A DNA stretch of 64,000 bases from Streptomyces lavendofoliae (GTDB taxonomy: Bacteria > Actinomycetota > Actinomycetes > Streptomycetales > Streptomycetaceae). Location: NCBI RefSeq assembly GCF_014649735.1, contig NZ_BMTP01000002.1, forward strand, positions 179,697 through 243,696, written 5' to 3'. This document shows, piece after piece, positions 9,014 through 16,460 of the stretch; positions within the stretch are counted from its first letter, which is position 1, and every line of letters begins with the position of its first letter. The notes under the pieces were generated by a model. It had not been told where the DNA came from. It saw only the letters and a list, made by a program, of their open reading frames with translations, and made no database searches. A program made the position numbers and the translations under genes.

Positions 9014-9615
9014 TCGAATCGATGGTGGGTGGGCTGCCGGAGTCGACCCAGCACGCGGTCGGCTATCCGGCGCTCTTCCTGCTGGTGGCGCTGGGGGCGC
9101 TGGTGCCGGTGATTCCGACGGGCGCGATCGTCAGCTCGGCGACGGTGGTGGCGTTCCATCAGACGTCGCCGGTCGCCCCGCTGGTGGTCTTCGTCCTGGC
9201 GGCGGGCGCGGCGTTCGTCGGCGACGTGGGGTTGTACTGGCTGGGGCGGCGCGGGGTGCACTCGGAGCACGGCTCGCGGTGGCTGGAGGCGCTGCGGAGG
9301 CGGGCGGCACCGGACCGGCTGGAGCAGGCGCAGGCCAAGCTGCGGGAGCACCGGGTGTCGGTCCTGGTGCTGTCCCGGCTGGTTCCGGCGGGGCGGATCC
9401 CGGTGATGCTGGCGTGCCTGCTGGCACGGATGCCGCTGCGCCGTTTCGTCCGCGGCAACCTCCCGGCGTGCCTGGCGTGGGCGGTGACGTACCAGCTGAT
9501 CGGTGTCCTGGGCGGCTCCCTGTTCTCCCGTCCGTGGCAGGGCGTCCTGGCGGCGGTGGTGCTGACGGTGCTGGTCGGAGCGGTGCCGTCGGTGTGGCGG
9601 CGGGTGCGGGCCTGA
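9010..9615 (+). CDS. DedA-family membrane protein
   Basis: A 201-residue DedA/SNARE-associated membrane protein. These proteins have been linked to lipid flipping and membrane homeostasis. Hydrophobic segments are near residues 15-45, 55-80 and two at the C-terminus, with the conserved re-entrant-loop region GDVGLYWLGRR (about 75-85) and the arginine-containing motif SRLVPAGRIP (about 122-131). It overlaps the MBL hydrolase gene by GTGA, suggesting a shared role in envelope lipid or small-molecule metabolism (inference). Confidence 0.85.
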   Translation: MIESMVGGLPESTQHAVGYPALFLLVALGALVPVIPTGAIVSSATVVAFHQTSPVAPLVVFVLAAGAAFVGDVGLYWLGRRGVHSEHGSRWLEALRRRAAPDRLEQAQAKLREHRVSVLVLSRLVPAGRIPVMLACLLARMPLRRFVRGNLPACLAWAVTYQLIGVLGGSLFSRPWQGVLAAVVLTVLVGAVPSVWRRVRA

Positions 9616-9672
9616 CACCGGCGGGCGCGGACTCACGCGGCGGGCGCGCGCTCACGGGCGGGGCGCGCGGCC

Positions 9673-10785
9673 CTACGGGTCGTGGCGCCCCTGAAGGACG
9701 CGCGAGGCGCCGACCGGGAGGTCCCACAGGCGGTCGCGGGGCAGGCCGGCCTTCTCCCAGGCGGCGCGGAGGCGGGTGAGGGGCTCCATGACCGGCTCGG
9801 AGGACAGGACGAACGTGGCCCAGTGCATGGGCGCCATGATCCGCGCGCCGAGGTCCTGGAACGCCTGGACGGCCTCCTCAGGGTCGGTGTGAACGTCGCG
9901 CAGCCACCAGCGGGGCTCGTAGGCGCCGATGGGCAGCAGGGCGAGGTCGATGCCGGGATGGCGGCGACCGATCTCCCCGAACCAGTGCCCGTAGCCGGTG
10001 TCGCCCGCGAAGTACACGCGGTGCCCGTGCGGTCCGGCGAGCACCCAGCCTCCCCACAGCGAGCGGCAGGTGTCGGTGAGGGTCCGCTTGGACCAGTGGT
10101 GGGACGGGACGAAGTGGAGGCGGACGCCGCGCACTTCGGCGCTCTCCCACCAGTCGAGTTCGGTGACGCGGGTGAAGCGGCGGCGGCGGAACCAGCGGCC
10201 GAGCCCGGCGGGGACGAGGACGGGGGTGTCGCGGGGCAGCCGCCGCAGCGTGGGGGCGTCGAGGTGGTCGTAGTGGTTGTGGCTGATGACGACGGCGTCG
10301 ACGGGCGGCACGTCCTCCCACCGGACGCCGACCGGTGTGATGCGGGCGGGTGTGCCGAGGATGCGGCGGGACCAGACCGGGTCGGTGAGGACGGTCAGGC
10401 CGCCGATCCGGACGACCCAGCTGGCGTGGCCGGCCCAGGTGACGGCGACGGCGTCCGGCCCCACGGCGGGCATGGGCTCCGGGGCGAACGGCAGGTGCGG
10501 GACGTCGCGGAGCCCCTCGGCGCTCGGGCGGACCGCTCCCTCGCGGGCGAGTCGCGCCATGGCCCGGACGCCGGGGAGCGGGGCGGTCAGCCGGTCGGCG
10601 AAGGAGCGCGGCCAGGTGCGGACCTGGCCCAGCGGGCGTGGGGCGCCACCCGGGGGGCGCCCGGTGGGCGCGGCGTGGGCGCGGCCCTGGGCGGGCTGCT
10701 CGGTGGGGCCCTGGGCGCGGCCCTGGCCCGGCTGCTCGGTGGGGCCCTGGGCGGGCTGCTCGGTGGGTGCCGTCCGTTCCGTCAT
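9673..10785 (-). CDS. MBL-fold metallo-hydrolase, NAPE-PLD-like
   Basis: A 370-residue protein. The start is the ATG of MTERTAPTEQ because it overlaps the stop of the upstream gene (ATGA) and the frame upstream has no family similarity. Residues 1-40 are a repetitive Gln/Pro/Gly/Ala tail encoded by imperfect DNA repeats. The hydrolase domain runs from about residue 95: TWAGHASWVV, VLTDPVWSRR, the metal motif SHNHYDHLD, PSHHWSKRT, FAGDTGYG and APMHWATF. This pattern matches the N-acylphosphatidylethanolamine phospholipase D-like branch, pointing to a phosphodiester or lipid substrate; the actual substrate is unknown. Coupled to the lysine-less aminotransferase-fold protein. Confidence 0.85.
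   Translation of the reverse strand: MTERTAPTEQPAQGPTEQPGQGRAQGPTEQPAQGRAHAAPTGRPPGGAPRPLGQVRTWPRSFADRLTAPLPGVRAMARLAREGAVRPSAEGLRDVPHLPFAPEPMPAVGPDAVAVTWAGHASWVVRIGGLTVLTDPVWSRRILGTPARITPVGVRWEDVPPVDAVVISHNHYDHLDAPTLRRLPRDTPVLVPAGLGRWFRRRRFTRVTELDWWESAEVRGVRLHFVPSHHWSKRTLTDTCRSLWGGWVLAGPHGHRVYFAGDTGYGHWFGEIGRRHPGIDLALLPIGAYEPRWWLRDVHTDPEEAVQAFQDLGARIMAPMHWATFVLSSEPVMEPLTRLRAAWEKAGLPRDRLWDLPVGASRVLQGRHDP
10660..10770. repeat. Imperfect coding repeats in the MBL hydrolase N-terminus
   Basis: Three related units built on GGGCTGCTCGGTGGG and GGCCCTGGGCG encode the repeated peptide pieces TEQPAQG/TEQPGQG of the metallo-hydrolase N-terminus. They look like recent in-frame slippage copies within a disordered linker and are a likely site of length polymorphism. 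Confidence 0.7.
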
Positions 10786-12026
10786 CTGCCAGCTCCGTTC
10801 ACCGTGGTCCCCGCGAGTTCGTGGAACGCGGAACCGAACCTTTCCAACGCCTCCGCCACGGGGGGCGACTCCAGCGGGTCCGCCGCCGCGAGGGACTCGG
10901 TGCGCTCCTCGGGGGTCGCTCCGAGCAGGGGCCAGGTCGCGAGGCGTACCCGCAGGGCGCCGAGTTCGTCGCCGAACCGGTGTCCGCCGGGTACGGGGAC
11001 CCCCAGGCGGTCCGTCAGGTACTCCTCCAGCTCCATGGAGTCGGTCACGCCCCGGTCGGCGAGGCGGGCGCGCAGCGGACCGAGGTCGGCGTACAGGTGC
11101 CGTCCCGCCCGGGGCGGGAGGGCGAGCGCCCCGGCGGTCAGCAGCGCGTGGTGCGCGGACGCCGCCACGCGCGCGTGCAGGGCGGCGCACGCCACCGCGC
11201 GCGCGGTGACCGGCGCCGGCTCGTCCAGCGCGTGCGCGGCGGCGGCGGCCACGGGGGCGGCGACCCGGGCGCCGAGGGCGGCGAGCCGGTCCAGGGTGCG
11301 GGCGCGGCGGTCGGGGCGCGGCCCGGCGGGCGGGAAGCGGGCGATCGCGGCCGGCCAGGCGGCAGGGGCCAGGGCGCCGGCGAGGTCGCACAGGACGGTG
11401 ACGTCGTCGGGGCACATCTCGGCGGGGCTGACGAGGACGGTGTCGTGCGGCTCGTGCACGGTGTCGCGCCAGGTCTCGTCGCTGATGATGTGCAGGCCCT
11501 CGCCGACGGCCGCCTCGCACGCCTCGCGCACCACCTCGGGCGGGGCGACGGTCGCCGTGGGGTCGTCGGCCACGGAGAGCAGCAGGACCGCCGGACGGCC
11601 GCCCTCGGCACGGACGCGCCGTACGGTCTCCAGGAGCGCGAACGGGTCCGGTACGCCGCCGCATTCGGCGGGCGTCGGCACGTGGTACGCCGGCCGGCCC
11701 AGCAGCCTGGCCTGCGGGGTCCACCAGGCGGGGCAGGGCCGGGGCATGAGGACGTCGCCGCCGTGGGCGGCCATCAGGGCGGACAGCAGCGACTGGGCGC
11801 CGGGGGCGGCGGCGACGTCGTCCGGGTGGCAGCGCAGGCCGCGCCGCCACCAGTAGCCGCAGGCCGCGTCGCGCAGCACGGCGCCGCCGCCGGGCGGCTC
11901 GGGTTCGGTGCGGTCGGCGGCCGCCGCGAGCACGGCGGCCAGCTCGGGAAGCACGGGCAGGCCGGGTTCGGGCGCGGGCGGCCCGTAGCGCACGGGGCCG
12001 CGCCCCTTCGTGTCCGGCTGCCGCAC
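10782..12026 (-). CDS. Aminotransferase class I/II-fold protein lacking the PLP lysine
   Basis: A 414-residue fold-type I aminotransferase-like protein. The GTG start is chosen for an ideal GGAGGTGAG site six bases before it. Family landmarks in order: substrate-side GYWWRRGL, APGAQSLL near residue 80, VADDPTATV where NPTG is expected, ISDETWRD near 182-186 (PLP-ring Asp), and the late GGHRFG...RVRLA. Where active relatives have S-x-S-K, this protein reads CDLAGALAP with G217 at the lysine position, and the following arginine motif is also lost. It is therefore probably not a PLP enzyme and may be a scaffold or partner. ATGA overlap with the MBL-fold hydrolase implies joint function. Confidence 0.75.
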   Translation of the reverse strand: MRQPDTKGRGPVRYGPPAPEPGLPVLPELAAVLAAAADRTEPEPPGGGAVLRDAACGYWWRRGLRCHPDDVAAAPGAQSLLSALMAAHGGDVLMPRPCPAWWTPQARLLGRPAYHVPTPAECGGVPDPFALLETVRRVRAEGGRPAVLLLSVADDPTATVAPPEVVREACEAAVGEGLHIISDETWRDTVHEPHDTVLVSPAEMCPDDVTVLCDLAGALAPAAWPAAIARFPPAGPRPDRRARTLDRLAALGARVAAPVAAAAAHALDEPAPVTARAVACAALHARVAASAHHALLTAGALALPPRAGRHLYADLGPLRARLADRGVTDSMELEEYLTDRLGVPVPGGHRFGDELGALRVRLATWPLLGATPEERTESLAAADPLESPPVAEALERFGSAFHELAGTTVNGAGR

Positions 12027-12457
12027 GCCCTCACCTCCGCCGCTCTCGCTCCGCCGCTGGTGGTCCGGGGACATGTGCCCAGCCCTACAGCCCTTTATAC
12101 GGAGGTTCCTCGCCGACCGCCGCTCCGGAGCGCCCCGGCCGGTGCACCGCCGGCCCGGCGGGGGCGCGCGGGCGGCCACGGAGGCGCGCGCAGGCGGTCA
12201 CGGAGGCGCGGACGTGCGATGGACGGTGTGCCGTGCGGTGTGCTCCGGGAAGCCCGGCGCGGGGCGCCGCCGGACGGGGGCGGGCGGTCCCCTCGCGGGT
12301 GCGGCCCGAGGGCGTCCTGGCGTGCGGCTCGGACGCCTCGGGCGCCTCCGTCGTGGTGCGGCCGGGGCCGGCGCGTGCGGGTGCGCCGGTGACGTTCCCG
12401 GTGGCCGGGGGGCGGGGCCGCCGGTGGGGTGCCCGCCACGGGGCACCCGGGCACCCG
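12027..12457. other. Intergenic region between sigma factor and aminotransferase-like gene
   Basis: 431 bases without a credible gene. It contains a terminator-like hairpin next to the sigma factor stop. Near 12091-12098 it has a short A/T-rich stretch (TATAAAG on the minus strand) that could be a -10 element for the aminotransferase-like/MBL pair; no convincing -35 is seen. Open frames here have strongly biased Arg/Pro/Gly composition and are antisense or chance frames. Confidence 0.6.
12427..12448 (-). terminator. Hairpin after the sigma factor gene
   Basis: An 8-bp perfect stem (GGGTGCCC / GGGCACCC) with a 6-base loop lies 9 bases after the sigma factor stop codon. There is no T-run, which is common in this group. 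It is a plausible but modest terminator. Confidence 0.4.
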
Positions 12458-13252
12458 CTAGGCGGCGGCGTCCCGCATGATGTCCTCCCGCATCTGGCTG
12501 CAGCACCGGCTGATCAGCCGGGACACGTGCATCTGCGAGATGCCGAGGTCCTCGGCGATACGGCTCTGGGTCATGTCACGGAAGAACCGCATGTAGAGGA
12601 TCTTCTGTTCCCGTTCCGGCAGGCTGCGCAGGCGTGGCTTGACCGCCTCGCGGTCGATGACCACGTCGAGGGCCGGGTCCGGGCCGCCGAGGGCGTCGAC
12701 CAGCGTGTACCCGTCCTCGGTGCCGGGCAGCTCGGCGTCCAGGGAGAGGGCGGTGAAGCTGTCCAGGGCCTCCAGCCCGGCCATCGCCTCCTCCTCGGTC
12801 ATGCCCGCCTTCTCGGCGATCTCGGACACGGTGGGAGCGCGGCCTCCGACCGTGTGCGAGAGCTCCTGGTAGGCGGCGCGGACGCGGCCTCGCAGGTCCT
12901 GCACGCGACGCGGCACGTGGAGCGTCCACATGTGGTCGCGGAAGTGGCGCTTGATCTCGCCGGTGATGGTGGGCACGGCGAAGCTCTCGAAGGCCGCGCC
13001 GCGCTCCGGGTCGTACCGGTCCACCGCCTTGACCAGGCCGAGAGCGGCTACCTGCTTGAGGTCCTCCAGGGACTCGCCCCGGTTGCGGAACCGGCCGGCC
13101 AGCCGGTCCGCCATGGGAAGCCAGGCCCGGACGATGTCCTGCCGGACGGCTTCCCGTTCCTCGCCCTCCGGCAGGGTGGCCAGGCGCTGGAACGCCTCGG
13201 CGGTGTCGGGGGCGTCATCGTGCGGATGCTTCGTGTGAGCGAGGGTTCGCAT
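12458..13252 (-). CDS. SigB/SigF/SigG-subfamily RNA polymerase sigma factor
   Basis: A 264-residue group 3 sigma factor. Region 2 spans about residues 35-110 (ADRLAGRF, LEDLKQVAALGLVKAVDRYDP, FESFAVPTITGEIKRHFRD), region 3 about 115-185, and region 4 about 195-255 with the helix-turn-helix QSRIAEDLGISQMHVSRL. These factors direct general, osmotic or developmental stress transcription in streptomycetes and are normally held by anti-sigma factors. No anti-sigma or anti-anti-sigma gene is adjacent, which is notable. It is divergent from the TPP enzyme gene. The SigB-type consensus GNNTN14-16GGGTAY is seen near several genes in the window, so it may act locally (inference). Confidence 0.92.
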   Translation of the reverse strand: MRTLAHTKHPHDDAPDTAEAFQRLATLPEGEEREAVRQDIVRAWLPMADRLAGRFRNRGESLEDLKQVAALGLVKAVDRYDPERGAAFESFAVPTITGEIKRHFRDHMWTLHVPRRVQDLRGRVRAAYQELSHTVGGRAPTVSEIAEKAGMTEEEAMAGLEALDSFTALSLDAELPGTEDGYTLVDALGGPDPALDVVIDREAVKPRLRSLPEREQKILYMRFFRDMTQSRIAEDLGISQMHVSRLISRCCSQMREDIMRDAAA

Positions 13253-13543
13253 TGCTTTTCAGCTCCCTGAACGGTGCTGACGGTTGGCTCTGTCACCCCG
13301 AGGAGAGCTCCTTTCCCCGGGCAGGAGACACGCCCGGAACGGGTCGCCGCTCCTACGGACGTGCCTCCGGTCCGAAGCACGAGATGCGCCTGCCCGGGGT
13401 CCGACCCGGCAAACTCCTGATTCCATGCTGGCCGCGATCCGGCGTTTCCGCTCTTCGAGGCCGCGGTACCCGGGCCAGTGCCGCCACGACGCAGCGTCGC
13501 CACCAAAGGGTGGCCACCGTGTGCCAGGCCGGGAGGACCGCAG
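13253..13543. other. Divergent intergenic region (sigma factor / TPP enzyme)
   Basis: 291 bases holding the promoters of both divergent genes. Only one recognisable element is seen, the SigB-like site for the TPP gene at 13444-13469. GGAGAGCTCC near 13312-13321 and CGGGGTCCGACCC near 13397-13409 are short self-complementary stretches of unknown role. No gene is apparent. Confidence 0.5.
13444..13469 (+). promoter_or_regulatory. Candidate SigB-type promoter for the TPP enzyme gene
   Basis: GTTT, 16 bases, then CGGTAC, close to the streptomycete SigB-type consensus GNNTN14-16GGGTAC. A start site near 13476 would give a leader of about 68 bases to the ATG at 13544. One mismatch in the -10 element lowers confidence. 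Confidence 0.4.
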
Positions 13544-15334
13544 ATGAGCAAGGATGTCGCCGATCAGATTCTCGCGCGGCTGCGCGACTGGGACGTCGAG
13601 TGCGTGTTCGGCTATCCGGGTGACGGGATCAACGGGCTGATCGCCGCCTGGGGCCGCGCCGAGAACCAGCCCCGCTTCATCCAGGCCCGGCACGAGGAGA
13701 TGGCCGCGCTGGAGGCGGTCGGGTACGCGAAGTTCGGCCACCGGCTCGGGGTGTGCGTGGCGACCTCGGGGCCGGGGGCCATCCACTTGCTGAACGGGCT
13801 GTACGACGCGAAGCTCGACCACGTGCCGGTGGTCGCGATCGTCGGCCAGACGCACCGCAGCGCCATGGGCGGCTCCTACCAGCAGGAGGTCGACCTCCAC
13901 TCGCTGTTCAAGGACGTCGCCTCCGACTTCATCGCCACCGTGAACGTCCCCGAACAGCTCCCGAACGTCCTGGACCGGGCCATCCGCACGGCGTACGCGC
14001 GCCGCTGCCCGACCGTGGTGATCGTGCCGGGCGACGTGCAGGAGCTCGAGTACACCCCGCCCACCCATGAGTTCAAGATGGTGCCCTCCAGCCTGGACCG
14101 CAGCGCCTGGACGGCGGTGCCCGCGGACGACGCGCTGGAGCGGGCCGCCGAGGTGCTGAACTCCGGTGAGAAACCGGCCCTTCTGATCGGTCAGGGCGCT
14201 GCGGCGGCCCGTGCGGAGGTGGAGGAGGTCGCCGAGCTGCTGGGCGCCGGTGTCGCCAAGGCGCTGCTCGGCAAGGACGTGCTGTCCGACGAACTCCCCT
14301 ACGTCACCGGCTCGATCGGGCTGCTGGGCACCCGGCCGTCCTGGGAGCTGATGCAGGGCTGCGACACGCTGCTGACGATCGGCTCCAGCTTCCCCTACAG
14401 CCAGTTCCTGCCGGAGTTCGGCCAGGCGCGGGCCGTGCAGATCGACCTCGACCCGCACATGGCCGGGATGCGCTACCCGTACGAGGTGAACCTCATCGGC
14501 GACGCCCGCGCCACGTTGCGCCGCCTGATCCCGCTCCTGCGCCGGAACCGCAGGCGCGGCTGGCGGGAGAAGATCGAGAAGTCGGTGCTCCGCTGGGAGG
14601 AGGTCATGGAACGGCGGGCGGGCGTGTCGGCCGACCCGCTGAACCCGGAGCACGTGGCGCGGGCCCTGTCGCCGCTCCTGCCGGACCGCACCCTGCTGAC
14701 GTGCGACTCCGGGTCGGTCGCCAACTGGTACGCGCGGCACATCGCGATGCGTGGTGACATGCGCGGCTCGCTGTCCGGGACGCTGGCCACGATGGGGTGC
14801 GCGGTGCCGTACGCGATCGGCGCGAAGTTCGCCCACCCGGACCGGCCGGTGGTGGCGCTGGTCGGGGACGGGGCGATGCAGATGAACGGCCTGGCGGAAC
14901 TGGTCACCGCCGCCAAGTACCGTCACCAGTGGGACGATCCGCGCCTGGTCATCGGCGTCTGGAACAACCGGGACCTCAACCAGGTGACCTGGGAGCTGCG
15001 CGCCATGGGGAACGCCCCGTCCTTCCTGCCGTCCCAGGAGCTGCCGGACGTGCCCTACGCCCTGTTCGCCGAGTCCATCGGGCTGACCGGGCTGCGGGTG
15101 GAGAAGCCCGACGAGGTGGAGACCGCCTGGCGGATGGCCCTGGCGGCGGACGGCCCGGCGGTCGTCGAGTTCGTCACCGACCCTTCCGTGCCGCCGATCC
15201 CGCCGCATGCGACCTGGCAGCAGCTGGAGTCGACCGTCGCCGCGCTCGCCAAGGGCGACGCCGCGCGTGGCGCGGTCGTGAAGCAGGGGCTGAAGGCGAA
15301 GGTGCAGGAGTTCCTGCCGGGCGGGAAGTCGTGA
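13544..15334 (+). CDS. Thiamine pyrophosphate-requiring enzyme, pyruvate oxidase-like
   Basis: A 596-residue three-domain TPP enzyme resembling pyruvate oxidase/pyruvate:quinone oxidoreductase and acetolactate synthase. The N-terminal pyrimidine domain has the activating glutamate in ARHEEMAAL near residue 50. The middle domain shows GSIGLLGTRPS. The C-terminal TPP-binding motif is GDGAMQMNG...NNRDLNQ near residues 443-475. The ATG was chosen for GGGAGGA nine bases upstream. Likely a flavin-linked decarboxylase of pyruvate or another 2-oxo acid. A tail resembling the membrane-binding peptide of PoxB (residues 570-596, helix-forming, Lys-rich) could dock it to the membrane. A SigB-like promoter suggests stress induction. 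Confidence 0.85.
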   Translation: MSKDVADQILARLRDWDVECVFGYPGDGINGLIAAWGRAENQPRFIQARHEEMAALEAVGYAKFGHRLGVCVATSGPGAIHLLNGLYDAKLDHVPVVAIVGQTHRSAMGGSYQQEVDLHSLFKDVASDFIATVNVPEQLPNVLDRAIRTAYARRCPTVVIVPGDVQELEYTPPTHEFKMVPSSLDRSAWTAVPADDALERAAEVLNSGEKPALLIGQGAAAARAEVEEVAELLGAGVAKALLGKDVLSDELPYVTGSIGLLGTRPSWELMQGCDTLLTIGSSFPYSQFLPEFGQARAVQIDLDPHMAGMRYPYEVNLIGDARATLRRLIPLLRRNRRRGWREKIEKSVLRWEEVMERRAGVSADPLNPEHVARALSPLLPDRTLLTCDSGSVANWYARHIAMRGDMRGSLSGTLATMGCAVPYAIGAKFAHPDRPVVALVGDGAMQMNGLAELVTAAKYRHQWDDPRLVIGVWNNRDLNQVTWELRAMGNAPSFLPSQELPDVPYALFAESIGLTGLRVEKPDEVETAWRMALAADGPAVVEFVTDPSVPPIPPHATWQQLESTVAALAKGDAARGAVVKQGLKAKVQEFLPGGKS

Positions 15335-15488
15335 CGGTGCCGCCGTCGCCGCCGTCATCGGCGTCCCCCGCGTCGGCGTCCGTCCCCGGCGCGGGCAGCA
15401 CGAACTCCTCGTAGCGCCCCATCGCCATCACGATGCCGAGCATCGCGAGCGGCAGCAGCAGGGGAACCAGTACGGACAGTGTTCCCAT
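15174..15488 (-). CDS. Small membrane protein, convergent with and overlapping the TPP gene
   Basis: A 104-residue reading frame whose first 35 residues (MGTLSVLVPLLLPLAMLGIV, then MAMGRYEEFVLP) look like the small single-helix membrane proteins common in streptomycetes. GGAAGG precedes the ATG. The last 53 codons run antisense through the 3' end of the TPP gene and encode a basic Pro/Ala/Arg tail, so the true end is suspicious. The first 50 residues are the credible part. Function unknown. Confidence 0.5.
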   Translation of the reverse strand: MGTLSVLVPLLLPLAMLGIVMAMGRYEEFVLPAPGTDADAGDADDGGDGGTVTTSRPAGTPAPSPSAPASRPRHARRRPWRARRRSTPAAARSHAAGSAARKGR

Positions 15489-15685
15489 GGACCCGGTCCT
15501 TCCGTCGGGGGCCGGGTCACCCGCGCGACAGGCGGCAAACCCACGACCGGGAAACGTCACGCGCGGGAACCGGTGAGCCCCCGCGGGCGGTGGCCGCGGC
15601 CCCGGGCCGGTGAGCGGCGCGGGGCACGTCGCGGATCCGACTCGCGGCCCGCCCCTGGACGCGTACGGGCCGGGGCGCGGACGGG

Positions 15686-15785
15686 TCGAGGAGCCCACGC
15701 GGGCGTGGCGCGGGCCCGGGACACCGCGCGGGCGCGACGGGTTCGGTTCACGGCGGATCGAGAGGCCCACGCGCGCGTGGCGCGG
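15686..15785. repeat. Two 28-bp direct repeats, 72 bp apart
   Basis: TCGAGGAGCCCACGCGGGCG... at 15686-15713 and a near-identical copy at 15758-15785. Each contains the self-complementary core CCCACGC...GCGTGG, so each can form a small hairpin in DNA or RNA. They lie just upstream of the orphan terminator and may be part of one transcript. Confidence 0.65.
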
Positions 15786-15841
15786 CGCAGCCGATCGGGG
15801 AAGCCCGGGCGCCGGAGAGCCCCGCCCTCGGAGCACGCGCC

Positions 15842-15883
15842 GGTCTTCGGGCGCGTACCGCCGTCCGCGCCCGAAGACCTTTT
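15842..15883 (+). terminator. Orphan intrinsic terminator with T-run
   Basis: A perfect 14-bp stem (GGTCTTCGGGCGCG / CGCGCCCGAAGACC) with a 10-base loop, followed directly by TTTT. This is a textbook factor-independent terminator for the plus strand and rare in such G+C-rich DNA. The nearest upstream plus-strand gene ended about 500 bases earlier, so it may end an unannotated RNA. Confidence 0.75.
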
Positions 15884-15949
15884 CCCTGTCACCCCTTGGC
15901 CGCTCGGGCCGCACCCGCGAGTCCCCCGCTTCGCCGTCCCCAAACCCTG

Positions 15950-15973
15950 GTTTGCCCCGGCCCCGTCGGGTAC
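15950..15973 (+). promoter_or_regulatory. SigB-type promoter for the DUF2795 gene
   Basis: GTTT, 14 bases, then GGGTAC: an exact match to the streptomycete SigB-type consensus GNNTN14-16GGGTAC. A start near 15980 would give a leader of about 32 bases to the ATG at 16012. This is the best match of the series in the window. Confidence 0.55.
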
Positions 15974-16011
15974 CCGCCCGGCGACCGCACACGCAAGACG
16001 TGGAGGGCTCC

Positions 16012-16386
16012 ATGCAGCGAGGCAGTGACCGGCTCAGCCGCCGCCAGGACGACGAGATGAAGCACCAGCTCAAGGGGCTGCTCAGGTCCGGCCACCCGAC
16101 GCGGACCGAGGAGTGGCACGACCCGGAGCCGGTGGCCGAGGACGACCCGGAGCTGGCGCCGCCCCGGGGCCACACCGACCCGTTCGAGGCCCTGCGACTG
16201 GAGCTGGGCCGGCACCTGGCGCGTACGCCGTTCCCGGCGCACCGCGGCGACCTGCTGCGCATGCTCAGGGAGCGGCACGCGCCGGATCCGCTCGTCGAGC
16301 GGGTGGCGGCGCTGCCGGGCGACGGCACCTACCGGAGCGTTCAGGAGGTGGCCGTGGCACTGGAGCGGCCGCCGCATCCGGCGTAG
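16012..16386 (+). CDS. DUF2795-domain protein
   Basis: A 124-residue soluble protein. Residues 1-60 are polar and charged. The C-terminal 60 residues follow the DUF2795 pattern (LGRHLARTPFPAHRGDLLRML, then LVERVAALPGDGTYRSVQEVAVAL), a small helical domain resembling a degenerate repeat unit. Function unknown; related proteins are common near stress genes in actinobacteria. The start is the ATG after GTGGAGG. It lies directly downstream of a strong SigB-type promoter and 74 bases upstream of the PfpI/DJ-1 gene, with which it may be co-transcribed. Confidence 0.8.
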   Translation: MQRGSDRLSRRQDDEMKHQLKGLLRSGHPTRTEEWHDPEPVAEDDPELAPPRGHTDPFEALRLELGRHLARTPFPAHRGDLLRMLRERHAPDPLVERVAALPGDGTYRSVQEVAVALERPPHPA

Positions 16387-16460
16387 CCCCGCATTCGGCC
16401 TCGCCGGGCGGAGCCGGACACCGGTGCCCGGCACGTAGTGACAGCCAGAAAGGAACCACT

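Larger units (their letters stand above)
15489..16011. other. Gene-free region with paired repeats and an orphan terminator
   Basis: 523 bases between the small membrane protein and the DUF2795 gene. It contains two 28-base repeats (15686-15713 and 15758-15785), an intrinsic terminator in plus orientation (15842-15883) and a SigB-type promoter (15950-15973). No reading frame in it has normal codon structure. The plus-strand terminator has no protein gene in front of it. Confidence 0.7.

Noticed and set aside
10786..11850. Long N-terminal extension of the MBL hydrolase frame
   Set aside because: It is antisense-free but runs through the aminotransferase-like gene in another frame and lacks homology; the ATGA overlap marks the start.
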